A stretch of 27,091 nucleotides of DNA from JBKEDC01 sp047974225 (GCA_047974225.1 JBKECD010000057.1:1-27091), one strand, 5' to 3'. Shown: positions 6,461-13,827, numbered from the stretch's first letter. Numbers and translations: made by a program. Notes: generated by a model not told the origin, from the letters alone.

Positions 6461-7549
6461 TTAGTTGTTACTTTCTTGCGATAAGTTTAATCCTTTTTCA
6501 AGTTCTTCGATGCTAGGGAAACTTGATTTTAGGTTTTCTGGCAATATCTCAGTGAGTTGAAATTCAGATACTCCTATAGGTTTATTGATGTCTCGCAGAG
6601 CGAATTCAGCTTCTATGTTGTTTTTATCGCGACAAAGTAGAATTCCGATCGTAGGATTGTCATCCTCTCTCTTAATTAAGCTATCTACTGCAGATAAATA
6701 GAAATTAAGTTTACCTGCATATTCTGGAATGAAACGGGTATTTTTTAGCTCTATGACTACATACGATTTCAAGATGACATGGTAAAATAGCAGGTCTATA
6801 TAATAGTCATTTCCAGCTACTTCAATGTGGTATTGTTGCCCTAAGAATGCAAATCCTTTACCAAGTTCTAGCAGAAATTTAGAAATGTGATTTACAAGTT
6901 GAGTTTCTATATCTCGCTCTATGTAAGGTTTGGATAAGCTGACAAAATCAAATAGATACGGATCTTTTAGTGTTTGTTGCGCCTTTTGCGCCATTTGTTC
7001 TGACAGTGTCGAAGAAAAATTGGTGATGGATTTTCCTTGTCGGTGATATAGTTGGTTTTTTATCTGTAGTTCAAAAATGTCACGACTCCAATTATTTGCA
7101 ATAATTTCGTGAGTATAGAACACAAGCTCGTCAAATGAATTTACTTTGCTAATCAGAGCTTTTGTATGTCCCCATGGCAGGCGGCAGAGTATCTGATTGG
7201 CTAATTGTTCCCCAGACTGGGGGATAAACTCATTTGAAATTTGTCCCTCAACAGGGGGGACAATTATCCGATTACAAAATTCAAAGAATTGCTTCATGTA
7301 ATACAGATTAGTTCGAGAGAAGCCGCTCATGGCAGGAAATTCACTCTTCAAATCCTTTGCAAGTTGTCCGATTGCTTTATCGCCCCATGATGATGCATTG
7401 AGTTTTAAAGAAATCAGCTCTCCTAGCTGATAATAGAATATGATCATTTCTTGGTTGGCGGCAAGCGTAGCTTTGATTTGTGCTTTCCGGATACGAGATT
7501 TTATCTCATTGAGCCATTGGATGTACTCTGTGTTTATAAAAAGTTCCAT
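6461..7549 (-). CDS. DUF1016 (YhcG-type) PD-(D/E)XK nuclease domain protein
   Basis: A 362-residue protein. Residues about 10-165 form the DUF1016 N-terminal helical domain (IKATLAANQEMIIFYYQLG; IPWGH-like LPWGHTKALI). Residues about 175-330 form the YhcG C-terminal nuclease-like domain with D252 in YYIDLLFYH and E267-x-K269 in VVIELKN. Known: the family is widespread and mobile, often near restriction or defence genes, and its role is not established. Residues 95-118 are a low-complexity insert encoded by two G/C-rich palindromes (7201-7265). Its stop is 15 bp from hemN. Start chosen at the ATG 7549, 35 bp behind a TATCTTTG box. Confidence 0.88.
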   Translation of the reverse strand: MELFINTEYIQWLNEIKSRIRKAQIKATLAANQEMIIFYYQLGELISLKLNASSWGDKAIGQLAKDLKSEFPAMSGFSRTNLYYMKQFFEFCNRIIVPPVEGQISNEFIPQSGEQLANQILCRLPWGHTKALISKVNSFDELVFYTHEIIANNWSRDIFELQIKNQLYHRQGKSITNFSSTLSEQMAQKAQQTLKDPYLFDFVSLSKPYIERDIETQLVNHISKFLLELGKGFAFLGQQYHIEVAGNDYYIDLLFYHVILKSYVVIELKNTRFIPEYAGKLNFYLSAVDSLIKREDDNPTIGILLCRDKNNIEAEFALRDINKPIGVSEFQLTEILPENLKSSFPSIEELEKGLNLSQESNN

Positions 7550-7583
7550 TATTAAGATTCCGTTTTCTCGTCAAACATTTCCA

Positions 7584-7591
7584 CAAAGATA
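7584..7591 (-). promoter_or_regulatory. Putative -7 box for the DUF1016 gene
   Basis: TATCTTTG on the minus strand fits TANNTTTG. No good TTTG lies 18-22 nt upstream, so this is a partial promoter match. Confidence 0.4.
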
Positions 7592-7689
7592 CAGCATTGC
7601 ATCGACAATTAGAAGCGAAATCAAGAAAGAATGGAGTGGTATTAACGCAGAATTTAGTCGTAAATCGAGTGAGCTAACTCCTTGAAAAA

Positions 7690-7723
7690 CAAAAAGGCGG
7701 CCGCTTGCGCGAACCACCTTTTC
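7690..7723 (-). terminator. Rho-independent terminator
   Basis: On the minus strand the stem AAAAGGUGG pairs with CCGCCUUUU with one G-U pair; an inner CGC-GCAA-GCG closes with a GNRA-type loop, and U residues follow. The plus strand also folds but with a C-A mismatch, so the minus direction is favoured. Confidence 0.7.
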
Positions 7724-7766
7724 TCATTAACTAACCTAACTAAACCTAAACTTATGAAAAAAACGT
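7690..7766 (-). ncRNA. Candidate small RNA or attenuated leader, about 75 nt
   Basis: A complete short transcription unit: a good promoter at 7771-7800, then a leader rich in TTTAGGTTTAG/TTAGGTTAG steps, then a hairpin ending in U residues. No protein of meaningful size is encoded. It could be a free small RNA, or a leader whose terminator sometimes lets polymerase through to the nuclease gene 140 bp downstream. Structure is inferred by eye. Confidence 0.5.
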
Positions 7767-7770
7767 AATG

Positions 7771-7800
7771 CAAAGATAAGGCGATTTTTGATATTGTCAA
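7771..7800 (-). promoter_or_regulatory. Bacteroidota-type promoter of the candidate small RNA
   Basis: TATCTTTG at 7771-7778 and TTG (in TATTGACA) at 7798-7800 are separated by 19 nt. The expected start is about 7764-7766. Confidence 0.65.
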
Positions 7801-7859
7801 TACTTTGCACGATTAAAAATAGTTAAGTAAATGTACTTACTGTTTTTTCTTTCGAGTTC

Positions 7860-8052
7860 GCAAGTACACAAGTTTACAAGTACGGGGCTACACACTGGCG
7901 CAGCCCAACTCCAGACTTATAAATATGCCGCCCCTATGGGGCTTGGGGGTGGGGAGATTCTCTTACCCTGGGTTGAAACCCAGGGCTACTAAGATTTAAG
8001 CCCTAGCGGGCTAGCAACCCTGCATTCTCCACTCTCAATTCTCCACTCTCTA
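7860..8052. repeat. Mosaic of short palindromic repeats downstream of relA
   Basis: This non-coding stretch holds CAAGTACACAAGTTTACAAG direct repeats (about 7860-7885), a CCCTGGGTT/AACCCAGGG hairpin (7966-7985), an AGCCC-TAGC-GGGCT hairpin (7999-8012) and CTCCACTCTC repeats leading into the heptamer array. I see no gene in it. The hairpins lack U-tracts. Confidence 0.7.
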
Positions 8053-8168
8053 CTCATAACTCCTAACTCATAACTCCTAACTCCTAACTCCTAACTCCTA
8101 ACTCCTAACTCCTAACTCCTAACTCCTAACTCACAACTCCTAACTCATAACTCCTAACTCCTAACTCC
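8053..8168. repeat. Heptamer tandem array (CTCCTAA), about 16 units
   Basis: Sixteen consecutive 7-bp units from 8053 to 8164, mostly CTCCTAA with CTCATAA or CTCACAA variants, then a degenerate unit that runs into the relA stop codon (8169-8171). On the coding strand of relA it reads TTAGGAG repeats immediately after the gene. Confidence 0.95.
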
Positions 8169-10355
8169 CTAGTCCGCCCTCGACACGTGCTTTATGCCTT
8201 TGATGTTCTGCAACTTCTTCATCACCATGCCCAGATGGTCGGCACTTTTCACAAACACACGAATTGTGCCTTCAAACTCGCCATCGGAGCTATCCATGTT
8301 CACCGAGCGCATCGAAACGCCGGCATCTTTAGCGATAACTAAGGATATTTGCGACATCATGCCCATATCATCATTGCCCGAAACTCGAATGGTGGCTTGA
8401 AATGAACTGTTGCTCTCTGTGCCTCGCCATTTGGCAGGAATCACCCGATAGGGGTATCGCTCAAACATCTGTGGGGCATTCGGACAGCTACGACGGTGAA
8501 TCTTTATGCCCTCTTTAATCGTTACGAAACCAAAGATATCATCGCCCAGAATCGGACTGCAACAAGGGGCGAGCGTGTGGGTTACCTGTTTAATATTATT
8601 GTCGATAATCAGATAATCATCATCGCTACTGAACTTCACTTCCTTGTTTTCCGCTTCGGGCAGCTCTTCCTGCACTAAGCGAAGTTTGCTTTCTTTTTCG
8701 TCTTCCTCTTTTTGGTTGATGACTTGCTTGATGTTGAGCGTGTCGATTTTGCCCACCGAAATATCATAGTATAAATCTTGCGCCAATTTCAGCTTGTAGT
8801 GCTTCAAAAGGATGCGAATCAGCTCATCATTATAGTCAATCTTCCAGTTTTTGAGCTTGCGCACCAACATCTCTTTGCCGTTGGCAGCTTCACGCTTGCG
8901 CTCTTCATTCAGACTAGCTTTGATGCGGTTGCGTGCCTTGCTCGTTACAGCAAAATCGAGCCAATCAAGTTTCGGCTTTTGATTATTGGACGTGTCGATG
9001 GAAATTTGCTGACCATTTTTGAGCTTGTGTTTCAGCGTTACTTTCTTGCCGTCCACCAATCCGCCCACACACTTATCGCCCACGCCCGAGTGAATCTCAT
9101 AGGCGAAATCGAGCAAGCTCGCTCCGGCAGGCAAGCGACGCAAATCGCCTTTGGGGGTAAACACAAATATCTCATCGGCATACACATCGGTGTTGAACTC
9201 ATCAATGAAGTCCACCACATCAATATCGGGGTTCTCGAGGATTTCACGCACTCCTGCCAACCACTTCTCGATGTTTGCACCACCCGTACCGCCTTTATAT
9301 TTCCAGTGAGCTGCCACACCCTTTTCCGCCACTTCGTCCATGCGCATGGTGCGGATTTGCACTTCCACCCATCGGTCATGCGGACCAAACACAGTGGCGT
9401 GCAAACTCTCATATCCATTGTCTTTAGGTGCAGAAATCCAGTCTTTCATCCGCTTGGGGTTCGCCTGATATTCGTCCGTTACGATGGAATAAACCTGCCA
9501 GCATTCCGATTTTTCATTCTCGGGCAGCGAATCGAGCACCACACGAATGGCGAAGATGTCATAGACCTCATCAAATGAAATCTTCTGTTTCTCCATCTTT
9601 TTCCAAATCGAGTTGATGGCTTTCGTGCGTGCCTTCATCTTAAACTTAAAGCCTTTGGCTTTGAGCTTATCTTCGATAGGCTTCACAAATTCCGCCACAA
9701 AGAGTTCTCGCTCTCGCTTCGACTCTTCCAAACGATTAAACACTAAGTTATAAGCGTTCGGATTGTTGTATTTCAGACACAAGTCGAGCAATTCCGAGTT
9801 GATATTATATAGTCCCATGCGGTGGGCGAGGGGCGCATAGAGCACCGCTGTTTCCGAAGCAATCTTTTGCTGAAAAGCCGTGGGGCAATCTTCTAAATGA
9901 CGCATTACGCTCAATCGGTCTGCCACTTTCACCAAAATCACGCGTACATCGCCTGCCAAGGCGAGCAAGAGTTTGCGATAGTTCTCGGGGTGTAGCTCCA
10001 CCGTGTCGGTGCCCAGCTGATTGATTTTCTCCATTCCCCGAAGAATATTGCCCACATATTGCCCAAACTCACTTTCGAGACTTTCAATGCTGACATGATT
10101 ATCATTCTTCAGATAAGGCACATTGTGCATCAATCCCGAGATGATGGAATCAATGCCCAAGCCCACTTCATTCGCCACGATGCACGCCACATCAAGGGCA
10201 TGAGCCAATAGGCTTTCACCTCGTTCATTGGTTTTAGTCCCAATCGTTTGATGAGCAAATTGGAAAGCCTTGTGAAGATGCTTTTTATCTTTTTCGTTTA
10301 AATCGAGGGTGAAACTTTGCAGCCTTGCCCATTCATTTTTTATGTGTTCTTCCAT
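8169..10355 (-). CDS. relA: RelA/SpoT-family (p)ppGpp synthetase with degenerate hydrolase motif
   Basis: Makes the stringent-response alarmone (p)ppGpp from ATP and GTP or GDP. At 728 residues it has the long Rel layout: HD domain about 30-170, synthetase about 230-350 (YDIFAIRVV, DWISAPKDNGYESLHATVFG, VEVQIRTMRMDEVAE), TGS about 395-455, helical region, and C-terminal ACT about 650-728. In the HD domain H52 and D146 are kept, but the key His-Asp reads H77-N78 and the following acidic pair is missing (GLMHNVPYLKND), so hydrolysis is probably lost and the enzyme is RelA-like rather than bifunctional. That is inference from residues. The stop codon overlaps the heptamer array, and the leader is made of 21-bp repeats. 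Symbol follows the synthetase-only reading. Confidence 0.93.
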   Translation of the reverse strand: MEEHIKNEWARLQSFTLDLNEKDKKHLHKAFQFAHQTIGTKTNERGESLLAHALDVACIVANEVGLGIDSIISGLMHNVPYLKNDNHVSIESLESEFGQYVGNILRGMEKINQLGTDTVELHPENYRKLLLALAGDVRVILVKVADRLSVMRHLEDCPTAFQQKIASETAVLYAPLAHRMGLYNINSELLDLCLKYNNPNAYNLVFNRLEESKRERELFVAEFVKPIEDKLKAKGFKFKMKARTKAINSIWKKMEKQKISFDEVYDIFAIRVVLDSLPENEKSECWQVYSIVTDEYQANPKRMKDWISAPKDNGYESLHATVFGPHDRWVEVQIRTMRMDEVAEKGVAAHWKYKGGTGGANIEKWLAGVREILENPDIDVVDFIDEFNTDVYADEIFVFTPKGDLRRLPAGASLLDFAYEIHSGVGDKCVGGLVDGKKVTLKHKLKNGQQISIDTSNNQKPKLDWLDFAVTSKARNRIKASLNEERKREAANGKEMLVRKLKNWKIDYNDELIRILLKHYKLKLAQDLYYDISVGKIDTLNIKQVINQKEEDEKESKLRLVQEELPEAENKEVKFSSDDDYLIIDNNIKQVTHTLAPCCSPILGDDIFGFVTIKEGIKIHRRSCPNAPQMFERYPYRVIPAKWRGTESNSSFQATIRVSGNDDMGMMSQISLVIAKDAGVSMRSVNMDSSDGEFEGTIRVFVKSADHLGMVMKKLQNIKGIKHVSRAD

Positions 10356-10373
10356 GATGCAATTGTTTTAAAG

Positions 10374-10428
10374 AGCTTACAGCTTATCGCCTAAAGCTTA
10401 TAGCTTATCGCCTAAAGCTTACAGCTTC
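10374..10428. repeat. 21-bp tandem repeats in the relA 5' leader
   Basis: Two full units of AGCTTATCGCCTAAAGCTTA plus one base (10381-10401 and 10402-10422) are flanked by partial units AGCTTAC and AGCTTCAT. They lie between the presumed transcription start (about 10428) and the relA ATG. In the mRNA each unit can form AAGCU(U)-loop-AAGCU. Confidence 0.85.
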
Positions 10429-10433
10429 ATTGC

Positions 10434-10467
10434 GAAAGATATATTTTTTTGCGGAAAGCAGGGCAAA
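10434..10467 (-). promoter_or_regulatory. Putative relA promoter
   Basis: TATCTTTC at 10434-10441 (one mismatch to TANNTTTG) with TTTG at 10464-10467, 22 nt apart, on the minus strand. It is divergent from the Fic promoter. Confidence 0.5.
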
Positions 10468-10521
10468 GAGATTCGATTATCTGAAAAGCGAGCAAATGAA
10501 TTAACAGAAGACTTAACTAGC

Positions 10522-10554
10522 TTGTGGTCATATGCATTTTTATATTTACTTTTG
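10522..10554 (+). promoter_or_regulatory. Promoter of the Fic gene
   Basis: TTG at 10522-10524 and TACTTTTG at 10547-10554, 22 nt apart. Transcription should start near 10560, which excludes any upstream start codon and fixes the ATG at 10575. Confidence 0.6.
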
Positions 10555-10574
10555 CAGGGATTAAAAACCAATCT

Positions 10575-11315
10575 ATGCAAACGATATTCAACGAAGAACA
10601 ACAGCAAAGAGCCGCTTTCATCATCGAGAGTCCTTTGGCAAAGTTGTCGGAACTTTACTCCAGTGAACTGAGGGACTTGGCTGTGGTGTGGTGCTACTAT
10701 TCGGGAAAGATTGAGGGCAACACCTATACTTATGTGGAAACTGAAGCTTTATTAAAGGACGGCATTACTTCTGAAAAGCGGTATGAGGATGCCAAGATGC
10801 TCAAAAATTTGCACAACACCTTTACTTCCGAGTTGGAATACATTCATAAAGGGAAGAATCGAGAAGCCATTGATGAACGCACCTTATTTCGAGTGCATCA
10901 AGCGATTTCTACAGGATTGGTTTCCACTGAAGAATCAGGAGTATTGCGGGCTCGTGCAGTTCGTATTAGTGGGACAGCATATGTTCCGCCGAAGAATCCA
11001 CAAGAAATATCGAGTAAGTTGAATGAGCTTCTTTTTCAGCAAGGAGAATACACCAATCCTTTAGAGAAAGCCGTTTTCTTGCATTGCAATTTGGCTCGCT
11101 TGCAGCCGTTCATTGATGGCAACAAGCGCACTGCTCGCATGATGGAAAGCATTGTCCTGATGAATGCCGACCTTATCCCCGTCTATTCAGCTAAGGATTC
11201 CGACATCTTGAATTACAGAAAAGCCCTGATTGCTTTTTATGAAACAGAAGATTACAGTCCCTATGCAGATTATTTTCTGAATCGGCAGGTGGAGCGGATT
11301 CAGGAGATTGAATGA
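10575..11315 (+). CDS. Fic/DOC family protein with substituted catalytic histidine
   Basis: A 246-residue Fic protein. Fic enzymes usually transfer AMP or another phosphate group to a protein side chain. An N-terminal inhibitory-helix motif S43-GKI-E47-G48 (class II, [S/T]xxxE[G/N]) is followed by the Fic core about 100-215. The active-site loop reads LQPFIDGNKRTAR (176-188): phosphate-binding DGNKR is intact, but the first His of HPFxxGNKR is Gln177 (codon CAG). Known: that His is the general base. Inferred: the enzyme is inactive, altered, or uses another base. The frame is open upstream to 10524, but that lies in the promoter, so ATG 10575 was chosen. Divergent from relA; first of three plus-strand accessory genes. 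Confidence 0.9.
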   Translation: MQTIFNEEQQQRAAFIIESPLAKLSELYSSELRDLAVVWCYYSGKIEGNTYTYVETEALLKDGITSEKRYEDAKMLKNLHNTFTSELEYIHKGKNREAIDERTLFRVHQAISTGLVSTEESGVLRARAVRISGTAYVPPKNPQEISSKLNELLFQQGEYTNPLEKAVFLHCNLARLQPFIDGNKRTARMMESIVLMNADLIPVYSAKDSDILNYRKALIAFYETEDYSPYADYFLNRQVERIQEIE

Positions 11316-11337
11316 AAGAAGCAGCCTTTTGTCATAG

Positions 11338-11368
11338 TTGCTTTTCTCAGCAATATTATATAGCTTTG
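11338..11368 (+). promoter_or_regulatory. Promoter of the small membrane protein gene
   Basis: TTG at 11338-11340 and TAGCTTTG at 11361-11368, 20 nt apart. This gives a start near 11374 and a 20-nt leader to the ATG at 11395. Confidence 0.6.
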
Positions 11369-11394
11369 CGAAAACAATAACCAATACAGATGCT

Positions 11395-11685
11395 ATGCTG
11401 ATTCAGGCAATAATAATTTTCTATCTCCTTCTCTTTGTTGGAGCATTGCTGATGGCTACATTTGGTTATCTTCTAAGTGTAGTTAGGCATATGCCTCAAT
11501 TGTTATTCGATTTCCTTTCATGGCTAGCAATAATTCCTATTTTTGTGTATTTCATCTGCACCGGAATTGCTCCCAAAGGGACAACCCCTCATCCATATTA
11601 TAAGCAATATCCGTGGATGCGAAAAACGCTTGCTGTTGTTCTGACGCTTAATGCATTTGCATGGTCTTTAATTGCGGTGGCATGA
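11395..11685 (+). CDS. Small integral membrane protein of unknown function
   Basis: I do not recognise this 96-residue protein. It shows three probable membrane segments: about 4-26 (AIIIFYLLLFVGALLMATFG), about 36-55 (FDFLSWLAIIPIFVYFICTG) and about 76-95. A short loop, APKGTTPHPYYKQYPW, joins the last two. The frame is open back to 11338, but those codons overlap the promoter, so ATG 11395 was chosen. The ankyrin-like gene follows after 34 bp in the same direction and is probably cotranscribed. Confidence 0.65.
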   Translation: MLIQAIIIFYLLLFVGALLMATFGYLLSVVRHMPQLLFDFLSWLAIIPIFVYFICTGIAPKGTTPHPYYKQYPWMRKTLAVVLTLNAFAWSLIAVA

Positions 11686-11719
11686 TATTTTAGACAGAAA
11701 ATCACGAATAAAAAGTAAA

Positions 11720-12460
11720 ATGAGAGAGTGTCAGTTAGAGAATTTATTTATTGCCATTTTTTTCAATGATGTTGATCGTCTTTGTGAAATTAAGCAGCAA
11801 TATCCTAAAATCTACGCAAGAAAGAATGATTACCCAATTGATGAATATTGCAAGATTGATTTGACCAACTTGACTTTGTTGAATCATCGGTTTTGGTTTT
11901 CTGAGGGGTGGAGTGAAAAATCAATGCCTTTGGTTGAAAGAAATAGAGTTTGTGTAAATCAGCTGTTAGATTTTTGGCAAGCAGAAGGCGAGGGGAGGAT
12001 ATTAGATCGAAAGTTAGAATACAATTCTTATTATGAGTATTTTTATTGTAATGACCCCGATGACCCCGAAAGTTTTGAGTTTGCGTTTTGGGAGCCAATA
12101 GACTATTATCTAAAAAAAGGATTTCGAGAAATTGATTTGAGGTTATACAGTCGAGCGCAGTGTTTTGATTTTGACGAAGTGGAAACTTTGTTGAAGAATG
12201 GTGCAAATCCGAATGTTTGCTTTGAGGATGAAGATGATGATATTTGCAATCGAATTTACCGCGAAATATCTTACTTATTATCTTGCCGATTGATGCCGGA
12301 GTTTAATCTTTTTGACAAAGAAGGAAGTGATCAGGAGAGTAACTATGATGAAAGAGAGTTGTTTGGTGATTTACTCGGGCTGGTGGCTCATGAAGAAATG
12401 GCGGCGTTATTAAATATACATCATAAAAAAGGCTTCCCTCAGGAAGCCTTCATAAAATAA
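11720..12460 (+). CDS. Hypothetical protein with an ankyrin-like motif
   Basis: I do not recognise the family. The 246-residue product is acidic and rich in aromatic residues, without signal peptide or membrane segment. VETLLKNGANPNV (near 166-178) is a good ankyrin-repeat helix-and-turn; the N-terminal FNDVDRLCEIKQQYP looks like another degenerate unit. Single-domain proteins of this sort often act as immunity or binding partners in accessory loci, which is a guess here. ATG 11720 was chosen over the in-frame TTG at 11672 because the latter lies in the preceding gene. The last 12 or so codons are made by the terminator hairpin of the convergent ispD-sir2 operon. Low-GC codon use differs from the housekeeping neighbours. 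Confidence 0.7.
   Translation: MRECQLENLFIAIFFNDVDRLCEIKQQYPKIYARKNDYPIDEYCKIDLTNLTLLNHRFWFSEGWSEKSMPLVERNRVCVNQLLDFWQAEGEGRILDRKLEYNSYYEYFYCNDPDDPESFEFAFWEPIDYYLKKGFREIDLRLYSRAQCFDFDEVETLLKNGANPNVCFEDEDDDICNRIYREISYLLSCRLMPEFNLFDKEGSDQESNYDERELFGDLLGLVAHEEMAALLNIHHKKGFPQEAFIK
12424..12452 (-). terminator. Terminator of the ispD-sirtuin operon, inside the convergent gene
   Basis: Stem AAGGCTTCC (12429-12437) pairs exactly with GGAAGCCTT (12442-12450) around a 4-nt loop. On the minus strand six T residues follow, so it serves the sirtuin transcript, which ends at 12470. It lies within the coding end of the plus-strand gene. Confidence 0.8.
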
Positions 12461-12469
12461 TCAAGAAAA

Positions 12470-13150
12470 TTAGGATAGCCATTCCATGAATTTTTTCATC
12501 CCAACACTCGCTTTTTCTTCGATGAAAAGCACATCTGATTGATAGACGGGAGGGCGATGGGGGTCGATGACCACAATCTGGCATGATTGGGGCGCATAAT
12601 TCACCAATCCAGCCGCAGGATAGACATTTAGCGATGTGCCAATCACTAATAATATATCAGCTTGAGTTGCCAGCTCAATAGCCTCGTTCATGGCAGGAAC
12701 AGCCTCGCCAAACCACACGATATGCGGGCGAAGCTGAGAGCCTTTAGGGCATAAATCTCCAATTTTCAACTCCCATCCATCAAGTTCCACGATATAATTC
12801 TCATCAACACTGCTGCGCACTTTCTGCAATTCGCCATGCAAGTGCAACACATGCTTGCTGCCCGCTTGCTCGTGCAGATTATCAACATTTTGAGTGATGA
12901 TGTGCACCTCGTGATGCTTTTCTAATTCAGCTAATAAAATATGGGCTTGATTAGCCTTGCTTGATTGCGCTTGCTTCCGCCTGTCGTTATAGAAATTATT
13001 GACCAACACGGGGTTGCGCTGCCAAGCCTCGGGAGTGCACACATCCATGATGTCGTAGTTTTCCCACAGTCCATCCATATCTCGGAAGGTTTTCAATCCG
13101 CTTTCTTGGCTCACTCCGGCTCCTGTGAGCACAACTATATTTTTTTTCAT
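12470..13150 (-). CDS. Sir2-family NAD-dependent protein deacylase, lacking the usual zinc cysteines
   Basis: Removes acyl groups from protein lysines with NAD. The 226-residue protein has GAGVSQESGLKTFR (10-23), TQNVDNLH (86-93) and the catalytic His in LHGE (H105). Y54 and R57 in FYNDRR match the Tyr-x-x-Arg of CobB/SIRT5, which favours succinyl- or malonyl-lysine removal. Between H105 and RPHIVWFGE only one Cys (C134, GDLCPKGS) is present, so the four-Cys zinc site of most sirtuins is missing; this seems to be a Bacteroidota subtype. It follows ispD by five bases, so the two are cotranscribed. Confidence 0.92.
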   Translation of the reverse strand: MKKNIVVLTGAGVSQESGLKTFRDMDGLWENYDIMDVCTPEAWQRNPVLVNNFYNDRRKQAQSSKANQAHILLAELEKHHEVHIITQNVDNLHEQAGSKHVLHLHGELQKVRSSVDENYIVELDGWELKIGDLCPKGSQLRPHIVWFGEAVPAMNEAIELATQADILLVIGTSLNVYPAAGLVNYAPQSCQIVVIDPHRPPVYQSDVLFIEEKASVGMKKFMEWLS

Positions 13151-13155
13151 TCGGT

Positions 13156-13827
13156 CTATTTTTGTTTGATGAGTATTTCCGCTAGCGCTAAGTCTTTGGG
13201 GGTGGTGATTTTGATATTTTCGCTATTCCCATCCACCAGATTGATTTTTCCTCCTGCCGCTTCCAGCACCGAGGCATCATCGGTGAATAGGGGACATTCC
13301 TTTTGTTGAAATGCTGCTTTGATTTCAGCAAGAAGAAACGTTTGTGGGGTCTGCACGAGCCGATAATTGGCACGGTCTTTATGCGTGCTTTGTCCGTCTG
13401 TTAGCTCTCGAATTGAATCAACGAGAGGCACTACGGGCAGTGCATTTCCTTTTTCGGTGGCGGTGAGATAGCAGTTTTTGATGGTTTCTAGCGAAATCAA
13501 CGGGCGCACACCATCGTGAATAAAAACAATACCTTCTTTTTCAGCGATGCTCTCCAAGCCGTTTCTGACGGATTGAAAACGAGAATTGCCCCCAGCCACA
13601 ATTCGATGCGCTAGTTTGAAGTGATGCTTTTCGCAAAGCTTCTCCCAATAGGAAACCTGAAATGATGGCAAAACTAATATTAGTTGCATCTCAGCATCAA
13701 ACGCATGAAATGCAGTTAAGCTGTGCATCAAAATAGGCATGCCATCAAGGGGTAAAAACTGTTTGGGGATGTTGCTGCCCATTCGTGTGCCGCTTCCTCC
13801 TGCCACAATGATTGCAAATTTGTTCAT
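13156..13827 (-). CDS. ispD: 2-C-methyl-D-erythritol 4-phosphate cytidylyltransferase
   Basis: Couples CTP to methylerythritol phosphate, the third step of the non-mevalonate isoprenoid pathway. The protein has 223 residues, the usual length. The nucleotide-binding loop AGGSGTRMGSNIPKQF is at 9-24, and VFIHDGVRPLIS (about 98-110) and VPLVDSI follow, all IspD hallmarks; the C-terminal TTPKDLALAE is typical. First gene of a two-gene unit with the sirtuin. A TATATTTG box lies 50 bp upstream (13877-13884). Confidence 0.95.
   Translation of the reverse strand: MNKFAIIVAGGSGTRMGSNIPKQFLPLDGMPILMHSLTAFHAFDAEMQLILVLPSFQVSYWEKLCEKHHFKLAHRIVAGGNSRFQSVRNGLESIAEKEGIVFIHDGVRPLISLETIKNCYLTATEKGNALPVVPLVDSIRELTDGQSTHKDRANYRLVQTPQTFLLAEIKAAFQQKECPLFTDDASVLEAAGGKINLVDGNSENIKITTPKDLALAEILIKQK

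Noticed and set aside
8053..8168. Telomere-like or replication-origin repeat
   Set aside because: TTAGGAG resembles telomeric repeats by chance; no replication genes or iteron features are nearby.
8778..9578. 266-codon plus-strand frame inside relA
   Set aside because: Antisense shadow of the (p)ppGpp synthetase, with no recognisable domain.
10524..10574. Longer Fic protein starting at 10524
   Set aside because: The extra codons overlap the -33 and -7 boxes, so they precede the transcription start.
11338..11394. Longer start for the small membrane protein
   Set aside because: Overlaps its promoter (TTG at 11338, TAGCTTTG at 11361).
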